Below, one piece after another: positions 17,695 to 26,557 of a stretch of DNA of 34,013 bases. Source of the DNA: an uncultured Clostridia bacterium (GTDB lineage Bacteria; Bacillota; Clostridia; Oscillospirales; Acutalibacteraceae); assembly GCA_946646305.1 (NCBI GenBank), contig CAMPCO010000004.1:1-34013 (forward strand), written 5' to 3'. Made by a program: the position numbers and the translations under genes. Within the stretch, counting starts at the first letter, position 1, and each line of letters starts with the position of its first letter. The notes under the pieces are model-generated. The model saw only the letters and a program-made list of their open reading frames with translations, made no database searches and had not been told where the DNA came from.

Positions 17695-18573
17695 TTATTT
17701 AAATTTATAAAGTTTTTTCTCGGGGATAGCGGGATCATATTTTATATCCTCGGGGTTTGGAGCTGTTTCAAGAAGAACGGGATCTTTTAAAAGCTGAGTC
17801 ATTCTTCTGAAAGCACGCGCAAAATATGAGCCGTTTGCAATTCTCTCATCCATAACAACACCGATGGGCATTGTTTTTATGTTTTCAATTTCTTTGCCCT
17901 TTTTAACCGGAATATAATGCGGAATTCCCATAGCCAAAAAGATGCTTGATGTACCGAAATCATAAAGATGGTGGTTTATGTGTGTAGTTCTGATTGAAGC
18001 AAGGTTTGTAACAACCAGGCTATTGTGGAAAGGCGAAGCATCAATAATCGATTTTGGCAAAAGGCCATGCTTATCCATCCATTTAAACAAGCCGACACCG
18101 ACATTCAAAAGTCCCGGAATGCTGAGCAGAACCTTAATAAGTTTTTCGGTTGAGTTGTTATCGGGTGCGTTGCGATTTTCTGTAACATAATTATTGATGG
18201 TGTTGTTAACATCAAATAATGTGTTTTCGCGTTTGAAATACATCTTAGACATTGTTTCCGCGCCGTAATCACCGCCCGCTTTAAGCACAACCATTGCAAC
18301 GCAAATCTCTGTTCTGGCATAAGGGCGCTTATTAACAAAGAAGCGATTAAGCTGAGGAAATTCTGATAAAACACGAACATAGGCGGACAATATAAGCGCC
18401 ATATGGCTTATATCCACACCCTCTTTATGTTTTCTTCTGATATATTCATCCATAGGGTCAAGAGGAATATCAATGGTACAACTATTAAGTGTATCATACC
18501 TCTTTTTCATAATGTATCCCGCAATTTTGTCCATAGGGTCAATGTTTTTGAGTTTAAGCCCATCAGCTCGCAT
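17695..18573 (-). CDS. Stand-alone 2-oxoacid dehydrogenase E2-like acyltransferase-fold protein without a lipoyl domain
   Basis: SHMALILSAYVRVLSEFPQLNRFFVNKRPYAR and HHLYDFGTSSIFLAMG resemble E2/CAT-fold catalytic domains; the usual DHR..DG site reads VVMDERIANG. Start trimmed to ATG 18573 behind GGGGGAG. Confidence 0.75.
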   Translation of the reverse strand: MRADGLKLKNIDPMDKIAGYIMKKRYDTLNSCTIDIPLDPMDEYIRRKHKEGVDISHMALILSAYVRVLSEFPQLNRFFVNKRPYARTEICVAMVVLKAGGDYGAETMSKMYFKRENTLFDVNNTINNYVTENRNAPDNNSTEKLIKVLLSIPGLLNVGVGLFKWMDKHGLLPKSIIDASPFHNSLVVTNLASIRTTHINHHLYDFGTSSIFLAMGIPHYIPVKKGKEIENIKTMPIGVVMDERIANGSYFARAFRRMTQLLKDPVLLETAPNPEDIKYDPAIPEKKLYKFK

Positions 18574-18651
18574 AGTACTCCCCCTAAAATCATATTTATC
18601 ATATTTTACCATATCTATTAAAAAAAAACAATAATTTTATATTTAATCTAT

Positions 18652-18680
18652 TTGACACGGTCTTTTGTTTGTGCTAAAAT
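18652..18680 (+). promoter_or_regulatory. Promoter for tsaE-tsaB-rpiB-upp
   Basis: TTGACA (18652-18657), 17-bp spacer, TAAAAT (18675-18680), 27 bp upstream of ATG 18708. Confidence 0.65.
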
Positions 18681-18707
18681 GAATAAAACATATAGAAGGT
18701 GTAGGTT

Positions 18708-19127
18708 ATGAGAGAAGAATTTGTTTCAAATTGCGAAAAAGACACAATTTCTTTCGCAAAATCTCTCTCTAAATCTCTCACTCCCGGCAGTGTTATATCT
18801 CTTTTCGGCGATTTGGGTGTAGGAAAAACCCACTTTGTAAAAGGTATTGCCGAAGGCCTTGAATACAGGGGCGATGTAACCTCCCCTACTTTTAATATAG
18901 TTAACGAATATTTGGGCGGTAAACTCAATATCTATCATTTTGATATGTACCGCATTACCGGTTGGGATGATTTATATTCCACCGGTTATTTTGAATATAT
19001 CGAAAACGGCGGTGTTGTTATCACCGAATGGAGCGAGAATATCGAAGGCGCTCTGCCCGCCGATACGATTAAGGTTACAATTACAAGAATTGATGACACA
19101 AAAAGAAAAATAGTAGTTGAAAGGTAA
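18708..19127 (+). CDS. tsaE: tRNA t6A biosynthesis ATPase TsaE
   Basis: LFGDLGVGKTHFVKGIAEGL, VTSPTFNIVNEY, HFDMYRI, ITEWSENIEGALP. Confidence 0.95.
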   Translation: MREEFVSNCEKDTISFAKSLSKSLTPGSVISLFGDLGVGKTHFVKGIAEGLEYRGDVTSPTFNIVNEYLGGKLNIYHFDMYRITGWDDLYSTGYFEYIENGGVVITEWSENIEGALPADTIKVTITRIDDTKRKIVVER

Positions 19128-19833
19128 GATTAAAGTGATATTACTTGCAATCGAATGTTCCGCCGGCCCTGTTTCGGCGGCAATCACACAAGACGGCAAA
19201 ATACTATCCTCTGCCTTTTCAAATGTTAAAGTTACCCATTCGGAAACCTTAATTCCGATGGTGGAGAATGTTTTATCAGCGGCAAAGCTTTGCATAAACG
19301 ATATCGATTGTTTTGCACTCGCAAACGGTCCCGGTTCTTTTACGGGTGTCCGTATAGGAATTGCCGCCGTAAAAGGAATGGCGGCGCCCGACAAAAAGCC
19401 TTGTTGCGCGGTTTCAACACTTCTTGCCATGGCGGTGCGTTTTAAAGGCGAAAATGCAGTTATATGCCCTGTTATGGATGCGAGAAGAAATCAGGTTTAT
19501 AATGCTTTGTTTGAAGCAAAAGAAGGCAGTGTTTCAAGAATTTGCGAGGATAGGGCTTTATCCTGTGAAGAACTTGCAAACGAGCTTAAAAATATAAATA
19601 ATAAAATCATTGTTTGCGGCGATGGTGCGGCGGTTTTTGCCCCGTTTGCCGAAAAAGCACAAAATGTTTATATTCAAAAAGGTGAACTCGGGTTTCAAAA
19701 CGCAACCGGCGTTGCCGATGCGGCTTATTCAATGGTTCAAAGCGGCAAAACCGTTTCCCCCGATGAATTAAACCCTGCCTATCTTCGTCTGCCGCAAGCA
19801 GAAAGAGAATTAAAACTAAAACACAAGGACTGA
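19117..19833 (+). CDS. tsaB: tRNA t6A biosynthesis protein TsaB
   Basis: ILLAIECSAGPVSAAI, HSETLIPMVENVL, FALANGPGSFTGVRIGIAAVKGMA. The true start may be GTG 19135. Confidence 0.94.
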   Translation: MKGKIKVILLAIECSAGPVSAAITQDGKILSSAFSNVKVTHSETLIPMVENVLSAAKLCINDIDCFALANGPGSFTGVRIGIAAVKGMAAPDKKPCCAVSTLLAMAVRFKGENAVICPVMDARRNQVYNALFEAKEGSVSRICEDRALSCEELANELKNINNKIIVCGDGAAVFAPFAEKAQNVYIQKGELGFQNATGVADAAYSMVQSGKTVSPDELNPAYLRLPQAERELKLKHKD

Positions 19834-19839
19834 TAGTTT

Positions 19840-20280
19840 ATGAAAATTGCAATAGGTTGCGACCACGGCGGTTTTGAGCATAAAAATGCCATAAAAGACC
19901 ACCTTATAGAACGCGGCTTTGAAGTAACCGACTGCGGCATTTATGAAAATGTTTCGGTTGATTATCCCGATATAGCCGTTAAGGTTTGCGATGAGATTAC
20001 TTCCGGCAGATGCGAAAGAGGAATTTTGGTTTGCGGAACGGGTATCGGTATGTCGCTTACCGCAAACAAGATTAAGGGTATTCGCGCGGCGGCGCTAAGC
20101 GACCACTATTCCGCGAAATATACAAGACTTCATAATAATTCAAACATCCTCTGCCTCGGCGGCAGGGTTGTTGGAATAGGCACTGCACTTGAACTTGCCG
20201 ACTTGTTTGTTGACACTGAATATGAGGGCGGCCGCCATCAAAGAAGGCTCGACAAAATCGCCGAGCTTGAAAACAGGTAA
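19840..20280 (+). CDS. rpiB: Ribose-5-phosphate isomerase B
   Basis: MKIAIGCDHGGFEHKNAIKDHL, VDYPDIA, GILVCGTGIGMSLTANKIKGIRAA. Confidence 0.96.
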   Translation: MKIAIGCDHGGFEHKNAIKDHLIERGFEVTDCGIYENVSVDYPDIAVKVCDEITSGRCERGILVCGTGIGMSLTANKIKGIRAAALSDHYSAKYTRLHNNSNILCLGGRVVGIGTALELADLFVDTEYEGGRHQRRLDKIAELENR

Positions 20281-20309
20281 AAAATTATTTTATATAAAGG
20301 GGAAAAACT

Positions 20310-20942
20310 ATGTTTGACAATGTATTTATTATGGACCATCCGCTTATTCAGCATAAGCTCACCATCCTTCGTGATGAACGGACAGGCTCTAAGCAGTTCC
20401 GCGAACTTGTAAGCGAAATTGCAATGCTTATGTGCTATGAATCAACCCGCGATCTTCCGCTTAAAGAAGTTACCACTAAAACACCTATCACCACTGCTAA
20501 AACAAAGGTTCTTTCAGGCAGAAAACTCGCTTTTGTTCCTATTCTTCGCGCAGGTCTTGGTATGATGGAGGGCGTTTTAAGCCTTATCCCCGCCGCTCGT
20601 GTCGGTCATATAGGTATGTATCGTGATCCGAAGACCCACAAGCCCGTTGATTATTATTGCAAATTACCGAGCGACCTCAGCGAACGCGATGTTTTCGTTC
20701 TTGACCCGATGCTTGCAACCGGCGGCAGCGCCGTTGATGCGGTTACTCGTATTAAAGAGTTTAACCCGAAGCGCATTAAGTTTATGTGCATAATCGCCGC
20801 TCCCGAAGGTCTTGAAGCTTTCACAAAGGCTCATCCCGATGTACCTGTTTATTGTGCAGGCCTTGATGATCACCTTAATGAACATGCTTACATAGTTCCC
20901 GGTCTTGGTGACGCCGGCGACCGTATTTTCGGTACAAAATAA
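20310..20942 (+). CDS. upp: Uracil phosphoribosyltransferase
   Basis: [57 protein letters not shown]. Confidence 0.96.
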   Translation: MFDNVFIMDHPLIQHKLTILRDERTGSKQFRELVSEIAMLMCYESTRDLPLKEVTTKTPITTAKTKVLSGRKLAFVPILRAGLGMMEGVLSLIPAARVGHIGMYRDPKTHKPVDYYCKLPSDLSERDVFVLDPMLATGGSAVDAVTRIKEFNPKRIKFMCIIAAPEGLEAFTKAHPDVPVYCAGLDDHLNEHAYIVPGLGDAGDRIFGTK

Positions 20943-20959
20943 ATTAAATTCAAACAAAA

Positions 20960-20990
20960 AATCACACCTTTTTACAAGGTGTGATTTTTT
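20960..20990 (+). terminator. Terminator downstream of upp
   Basis: AATCACACCTT (20960-20970) / AAGGTGTGATT (20976-20986), then T-run. Confidence 0.88.
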
Positions 20991-20997
20991 ATATAAA

Positions 20998-21023
20998 CCG
21001 CCGCAAGATTATTCTTGCGGCGG
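20998..21023. other. GC-rich hairpin between convergent upp and apeB
   Basis: 11-bp perfect stem CCGCCGCAAGA (20998-21008) / TCTTGCGGCGG (21013-21023), 4-nt loop; may terminate apeB. Confidence 0.7.
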
Positions 21024-21025
21024 TT

Positions 21026-21060
21026 ATCTATTATCTATTGTCTATTATCTAATGTCTATT
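21026..21060. repeat. Five-copy 7-bp tandem repeat
   Basis: ATCTATT ATCTATT GTCTATT ATCTAAT GTCTATT, contiguous 21026-21060, running over the apeB stop codon. Confidence 0.85.
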
Positions 21061-22447
21061 TCATAAATTCATACATTGCGCGATAGCACATATAAACATC
21101 GAGCTTTGCTGTGGTTTCAAACGGGGCGTGCATTGAAAGAACCGGAACGCCGAGGTCTACAACATCAACGCCGAGGTTTGCAATATACATAGCAACCGTT
21201 CCGCCGCCGCCGATATCAACCTTTCCAAGTTCGCCTGTTTGCCAAACGATACCAGCTTTATCAAGCATTGCGCGGATAAGGCCGACATACTCGGCAGAAG
21301 CATCGGATGTGCCGGATTTGCCGCGAGCGCCGGTATATTTTGTAACAACAACGCCATAATTTAAAAGGCTTGCATTGCGCTTTTCAAACGGATCCTGGAA
21401 TGTGGGGTCAAGGCCGGCATTAACATCGGCAGAAAGGCATTTTGAATGGCGCAAAGCCACCGTTTCATCACTGCCGTCTGTAAGGCATATATCGTGAACT
21501 ACGTGAGAGAGGAAATCTGAATTAAGTCCTGTATTGCCATCGGAGCCGATTTCTTCTTTGTCGGTAAGTATGGCGATAGCGGTTTTTTCGGGCTCTTTAA
21601 CATCCAAAACGGCGGTGAGAGCCGGGTAAGCGCATACGCGGTCATCCTGACCGTAAGAGCCTACAAGCGAACGGTCAAAGCCTAAATCGCGTGCCTTTGC
21701 CGCGGGAACGGCTTCAAGCTCGGCAGAAAGGAAGTCTTCTTCTGTAACACCGTATTTTTCAAATAGAATTTTAAGAATACCCAGTTTTACAAGCTCGCTT
21801 CCCTCATCATCTTTAAAGGGTCTGCTGCCAACGAGAATGTTAAGTTCTTCACCCTTTATACCATCCGCCAATGTGCGTTTGCTCTGTTCGGAAGCAAGGT
21901 GCGGCAAAAGGTCATTCACAACAAAGCAGGGCTCATCATCGTTTTCACCGATTGAAACATTTACAACCGTTCCATCGCGTTTTACAAAAACGCCGTGAAG
22001 AGCAAGCGGAACGGCAGTCCATTGATATTTTCTGATACCGCCGTAATAATGGGTTTTAAAGAGCGCCAAATCAACCTCTTCATAAAGCGGGTTGGGTTTT
22101 AAGTCAAGGCGGGGTGAATCAATATGAGCGGCGGTAATATTAACGCCGTTTTCCGCCTTTTCTTTACCGAATACAACAAGAGCAATAGTCTTGCCGCGGT
22201 TATTGAAATATACTTTATCTCCTGCTTTATAAGATTTATTGCGGTCGAAAGGCGCAAAGCCTTTTGCTTCTGCCATTTTAACCGCAGTTTTTACCGCTTC
22301 GCGCTCGGTTTTGGCACTGTTTAAAAATGATTTGTAGCCTTCGCAGTAATCAACCGCCTTTTCATAGGTGGCGTCATCCACCTTTAAAAGACCGTTCTTC
22401 TTGTTATAAAACAGTTTTTCTTTGAGTTCCTTTGCTGTTTCACTCAT
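21056..22447 (-). CDS. apeB: M18 family aspartyl aminopeptidase
   Basis: ITAAHIDSPRLDLKPNPLYEE, ILTDKEEIGSDGNTG, KYTGARGKSGTSDASAEYVG, LSMHAPFETTAKLD. Confidence 0.93.
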   Translation of the reverse strand: MSETAKELKEKLFYNKKNGLLKVDDATYEKAVDYCEGYKSFLNSAKTEREAVKTAVKMAEAKGFAPFDRNKSYKAGDKVYFNNRGKTIALVVFGKEKAENGVNITAAHIDSPRLDLKPNPLYEEVDLALFKTHYYGGIRKYQWTAVPLALHGVFVKRDGTVVNVSIGENDDEPCFVVNDLLPHLASEQSKRTLADGIKGEELNILVGSRPFKDDEGSELVKLGILKILFEKYGVTEEDFLSAELEAVPAAKARDLGFDRSLVGSYGQDDRVCAYPALTAVLDVKEPEKTAIAILTDKEEIGSDGNTGLNSDFLSHVVHDICLTDGSDETVALRHSKCLSADVNAGLDPTFQDPFEKRNASLLNYGVVVTKYTGARGKSGTSDASAEYVGLIRAMLDKAGIVWQTGELGKVDIGGGGTVAMYIANLGVDVVDLGVPVLSMHAPFETTAKLDVYMCYRAMYEFMK

Positions 22448-22451
22448 ATTA

Positions 22452-23036
22452 TCAATTCCTTTCGAAAATATTTGATAAGATTGTTCTGATTTCCGATTTT
22501 ACTTTTTCTATATCGGCATTGTTATAAACCACAAAATCGGCTTTTTCTATATAGAATTCATCGCTCTTGCCGGCGTTAAGCCTTAAAAGCGCCTCTTCCC
22601 TTTCTATTTTATCACGCTCTATAATTCTTTCAAGCCTTAAATTTTTATCAGCCAAAACGGCAATGGTTTTATCACATATATTATCAATACCGCTTTCAAA
22701 CAAAGTCGGTGCATCTAAAAGAGTTTTATCGGTGGTTATCATACCAATAATCAATTTTACAATATGGGGCAATAAGGTTTTATTTAAAAGATTTGTATGC
22801 TCTGTGTCGCAAAAAGCCGCCTTTGCCAAAGCTTTTCGGTTAAGCGTTCCGTCACTGTTTAAAATCTCCGCGCCAAAGGCATTAACCACTGCTGATAGTC
22901 CCTCTGTTCCCTTTTCCACCGCTTTTCTTGCCACAATATCGCAATCGATAACATTTATCCCGTATTCTTTGGCAACAAGACTTACAACACTTTTTCCCGC
23001 GCCGGTGGGTCCTGTAAGCCCTACTATGGTTTTCAT
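22452..23036 (-). CDS. coaE: Dephospho-CoA kinase
   Basis: VGLTGPTGAGKSVVSLVAKEYGINVIDCDIVAR, LDAPTLFESGID. Confidence 0.94.
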   Translation of the reverse strand: MKTIVGLTGPTGAGKSVVSLVAKEYGINVIDCDIVARKAVEKGTEGLSAVVNAFGAEILNSDGTLNRKALAKAAFCDTEHTNLLNKTLLPHIVKLIIGMITTDKTLLDAPTLFESGIDNICDKTIAVLADKNLRLERIIERDKIEREEALLRLNAGKSDEFYIEKADFVVYNNADIEKVKSEIRTILSNIFERN

Positions 23037-24052
23037 AGCGTTATCACCTCAAAAGCCGCCGCACGAAGCAGGCGATTAAATATCGCAAGACCGATACCAT
23101 CGGTAGACGGGGCATGCACATAAATCTTTGTGCATCCTAATTTATCGGCTTCTCGAAGGGCTGTAAAAACGCCGCGAGCAAGTGACGAATAATCATCCCC
23201 ACTGCCGTAGGCAATTTTTTTAACTTTTATATTGTCAAATTCTTCCGAGAAGCATAGCGCCGCGCAATCGGGTCTTTTATTGACATAATTGCAAAAAGCC
23301 TCTGAACTGCCGTTTAAAAGAACGGTGGGAGTATTTGGCGCATAGTGCTTATACTTCATACCGGGAGAAGCAACCGGTTTGCCCTCTTCGGGTTTGCTTA
23401 ACACCGCTTTATCGATAATAAGGTTTTCCCCGAGTATGCTTTTAAGTTCTTCAACCGTTACCCCGCCCGGGCGGAGAAGCCGCGGCTTATCAACCAACGA
23501 TAAAACGGTAGATTCAACGCCTACTTTACAATCTTCACCCATAACTATGGCATCTATCCTGCCCGATAAATCATTTGCAACATCCAAAGCCCTTGTGGGA
23601 CTGGGTTTGCCCGAAAGATTTGCAGATGGGGCGGCAAGCGGCAAATCAGCCGCCGCAATAATATCATGGGCGCATTTATCGGAGGGCATTCTTACGGCAA
23701 CCGTATGGAGTCCTGCTGATACACTCGCCGGTATCTCGGGTTTTCTTTTAAGCACCATGGTAAAAGGACCCGGCCAAAACTTTTCGGCAAGTTTGAAAGC
23801 CACCGGCGGAACATCAAATGCTACGCGATTTAGCATATCCATATCGCTTATATGAACTATAAGGGGGTTATCCTGCGGTCTGCCTTTTGCAATAAAAATA
23901 TTCTTGATCGCTTTTTCATCAAAGCAGTTTGCGGCAAGCCCGTAAACCGTTTCGGTGGGAATTGCAACAGTGCCGCCATTCTTTAAAATATCGGCGGCAG
24001 AGTTTACCGCATCTTCATAGCCCGAAGACAAATAAAGCAGTTTAGTTTCCAT
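23033..24052 (-). CDS. tsaC: L-threonylcarbamoyladenylate synthase, Sua5-type with C-terminal domain
   Basis: [57 protein letters not shown]; 339 aa includes the extra Sua5 domain ([11 protein letters not shown]). Confidence 0.94.
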   Translation of the reverse strand: METKLLYLSSGYEDAVNSAADILKNGGTVAIPTETVYGLAANCFDEKAIKNIFIAKGRPQDNPLIVHISDMDMLNRVAFDVPPVAFKLAEKFWPGPFTMVLKRKPEIPASVSAGLHTVAVRMPSDKCAHDIIAAADLPLAAPSANLSGKPSPTRALDVANDLSGRIDAIVMGEDCKVGVESTVLSLVDKPRLLRPGGVTVEELKSILGENLIIDKAVLSKPEEGKPVASPGMKYKHYAPNTPTVLLNGSSEAFCNYVNKRPDCAALCFSEEFDNIKVKKIAYGSGDDYSSLARGVFTALREADKLGCTKIYVHAPSTDGIGLAIFNRLLRAAAFEVITL

Positions 24053-25121
24053 CTTCCTGCTCCTTTAATGCTTCGGTTCTGTAATAGGTTGTAAGCGAAT
24101 CTATAATCTCATCCAAATCGCCGTTTAATATAGAATCAAGTTTATAAAGGGTTAAGCCTATCCTGTGGTCGGTAACGCGGCCTTGCGGATAGTTATAGGT
24201 TCTTATTCTCTCGCTTCTGTCCCCTGTTCCGACCTGATTTTTACGGTCAGATGCTATACGGGCATCAGCCTTGGCTTTTTCAGCATCATAAAGTCGAGCG
24301 CGCAAAACCTTTAAGGCCTTTTCTTTATTCTTAAACTGACTGCGCTCATCCTGACATTCAACAACCGTTCCCGTTGGAATATGAGTAACACGGATGGCGG
24401 AGGATGTTTTATTGATATGCTGACCGCCAGCGCCCGATGAACGGAAGGTATCTATCTTTAAATCGGCGGGGTTCAGTTCAAATTCTACCTCATCCGCTTC
24501 GGGAAGCACCGCAACGGTTACAGTTGAGGTATGAATTCTGCCCTGCGCTTCTGTATCGGGAACACGCTGAACACGGTGAACACCGCTTTCATATTTAAAG
24601 CGGGAATATGCACCCGCACCCTCTATCATAAAAGATATTTCTTTAAAACCGCCGAGTTCGGTTTCGTTTTCATTGGTAATATCAATAGAATAATGACGGC
24701 TTTCGGCATACATTGAATACATACGGAATAGCGCCGCCGCAAAAAGCGCCGCTTCTTCCCCGCCGGCACCGCCTCTGATTTCTACAATAACATTTTTTGA
24801 ATCGTTGGGGTCTTTCGGCAAAAGCAGAATTTTTAATTCTTCGGCATATTTTGCCACCGCTTCTTTTGATTCTTTAAGTTGTTCTTCGGCAAGCGCCAAA
24901 AACTCTTTATCATTATCGTTTGAGGAAAGTATTTCTTCGGCTTCTTCTATACTCTCCTTTGCCTGTTTATATTCGCGGTATTTTTCAACAATGGGGGTCA
25001 GTTCCCCGTGTTCTTTCATAAGGCGGGTAAACAAAGCATTATCGGAAACGGTTTCAGGGCGAGTCAGCAACACACCTATTTCTTCATAGCGATTTTCCAC
25101 CGCAGATAGTTTTTCAAACAT
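24042..25121 (-). CDS. prfA: Peptide chain release factor 1
   Basis: [41 protein letters not shown] (GGQ), [13 protein letters not shown]. Confidence 0.97.
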   Translation of the reverse strand: MFEKLSAVENRYEEIGVLLTRPETVSDNALFTRLMKEHGELTPIVEKYREYKQAKESIEEAEEILSSNDNDKEFLALAEEQLKESKEAVAKYAEELKILLLPKDPNDSKNVIVEIRGGAGGEEAALFAAALFRMYSMYAESRHYSIDITNENETELGGFKEISFMIEGAGAYSRFKYESGVHRVQRVPDTEAQGRIHTSTVTVAVLPEADEVEFELNPADLKIDTFRSSGAGGQHINKTSSAIRVTHIPTGTVVECQDERSQFKNKEKALKVLRARLYDAEKAKADARIASDRKNQVGTGDRSERIRTYNYPQGRVTDHRIGLTLYKLDSILNGDLDEIIDSLTTYYRTEALKEQEDGN

Positions 25122-25124
25122 TTA

Positions 25125-25313
25125 TCATTCTCCACTATCGGTTAATATTTTTTTAATTCCCTTTTCCACCGCTTTTCTGGTAAGCAGAATTTCTCTTCCG
25201 CAACCTTCACAAACGATTTTAAAGTCCATACCTATTCTTGTAACCTTAAAGGTATTGCATCCGCAGGGGTGTTGTTTTTTCATTTGGATTCTATCGCCTA
25301 AATTTATGTTCAT
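25125..25313 (-). CDS. DUF951 small zinc-ribbon-like protein
   Basis: LGDRIQMKKQHPCGCNTFKVTRIGMDFKIVCEGCGREILLTRKAVEKGIKKI. Confidence 0.88.
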   Translation of the reverse strand: MNINLGDRIQMKKQHPCGCNTFKVTRIGMDFKIVCEGCGREILLTRKAVEKGIKKILTDSGE

Positions 25314-25369
25314 ACAATACCCCCTTTTAATGTATTATAAGCCAAAAATGATATAAAGGCAATATTTTC

Positions 25370-25398
25370 TTGAACAAATAAATATTTAATGATATTAT
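25370..25398 (+). promoter_or_regulatory. Promoter for the yhaO/yhaN-like pair
   Basis: TTGAAC (25370-25375), 17-bp spacer, TATTAT (25393-25398). Confidence 0.5.
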
Positions 25399-25426
25399 AT
25401 ATTTATAAATTTTAAAGGGGATAATT

Positions 25427-26557
25427 ATGGCTTCTGTAAAAATTCTTCACTGTGCAGATGTGCATATCGGCGCGACCGAGTCTTTTTTGGGTCAAAAATC
25501 CAGGGAAAGACAATCGGAAACACTGATTACATTTGAAAAAAGCATAAATCTTGCAAAGCGGCAGGATGTTAAATTATATTTAATCGCGGGCGATCTTTTT
25601 GATTCGCTCGGCGCTGATTATTCTTATTTCAGAAGAGTTGTAAGCATTATTGCAGAAAACAGTGAAATAAGGTTTATTTATGCTGCCGGAAACCACGATC
25701 CATATAGCCCCGCAAACCCTTTAAGGCAGATGAATTTACCTGAAAATCTTTATATTTTTGATACTAAAGACTCTGTTTTTACATTTGATGATTTAAAGGT
25801 TCGTATCTTTGGAAAATCATTTGGCGAAGTATGCCAAAAGGGCGAAAACGAATTCTCGATAAAGCCCACAGATGATAACTATATAAACATAATGTGTATT
25901 CACGGCGATTTGGCGAATTCCGCTTCGGAATATAACCCCATTATGCCGAAATTTATAGAAAACAGTTATATGGACTATGTGGCTCTCGGTCATATCCATA
26001 AAAGGACAGAGCCTAAAATGCTCGGCGGCACTTATTACGCTTATAGCGGATGTATGGAAAGCCAGGGCTTTGATGAAGCCGGTGAAAAGGGCGTATATAT
26101 AGGCGAAGTTTCAAAATCGGGCGTAAATCTTGAGTTTATTCCCCTATCATACCGTGTTCATATAAGAGCAAATGTCGATGTATCGGGCGCCGACTCATCA
26201 GCCGCGGCGGCAGATATTATTCTAAACAAAATCAAGGAAGATTACGGCGAGCATTATGCCGATAATCTTTACAGAATAACCTTAACAGGCAAAATTTCCG
26301 AAGGCACAGAACTTGACACAAAGGAAATCGCCGTAAGGCTTTGCGAAAAGGTTTATTTTGCAAAGGTTAAGGATAAAACAAGTGTAGATATAAACCTTGA
26401 GCTTTTAAGCTGTGAGCCTTCGCTTAAAGGCATTTTTGTTAAAAAGATGTTAGAAAAACTGAATAATGCGGATGAAAGCGAAAAGCCGATAATAGAATAT
26501 GCGCTTTCCATCGGTCTTAAAGCCTTTAATTCGGAGGTGACTTTTGATGAAACTTAA
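25427..26557 (+). CDS. SbcD/Mre11-like metallophosphoesterase (YhaO-like)
   Basis: ILHCADVHIGA, YLIAGDLFDSLG, FIYAAGNHDPYS, CIHGDLA, YVALGHIHKR. Confidence 0.9.
   Translation: MASVKILHCADVHIGATESFLGQKSRERQSETLITFEKSINLAKRQDVKLYLIAGDLFDSLGADYSYFRRVVSIIAENSEIRFIYAAGNHDPYSPANPLRQMNLPENLYIFDTKDSVFTFDDLKVRIFGKSFGEVCQKGENEFSIKPTDDNYINIMCIHGDLANSASEYNPIMPKFIENSYMDYVALGHIHKRTEPKMLGGTYYAYSGCMESQGFDEAGEKGVYIGEVSKSGVNLEFIPLSYRVHIRANVDVSGADSSAAAADIILNKIKEDYGEHYADNLYRITLTGKISEGTELDTKEIAVRLCEKVYFAKVKDKTSVDINLELLSCEPSLKGIFVKKMLEKLNNADESEKPIIEYALSIGLKAFNSEVTFDET

Noticed and set aside
22567-23855. Longer antisense ORFs (22567-23079, 23379-23855)
   Set aside because: Antisense to coaE and tsaC; compositionally biased shadow ORFs of conserved genes.
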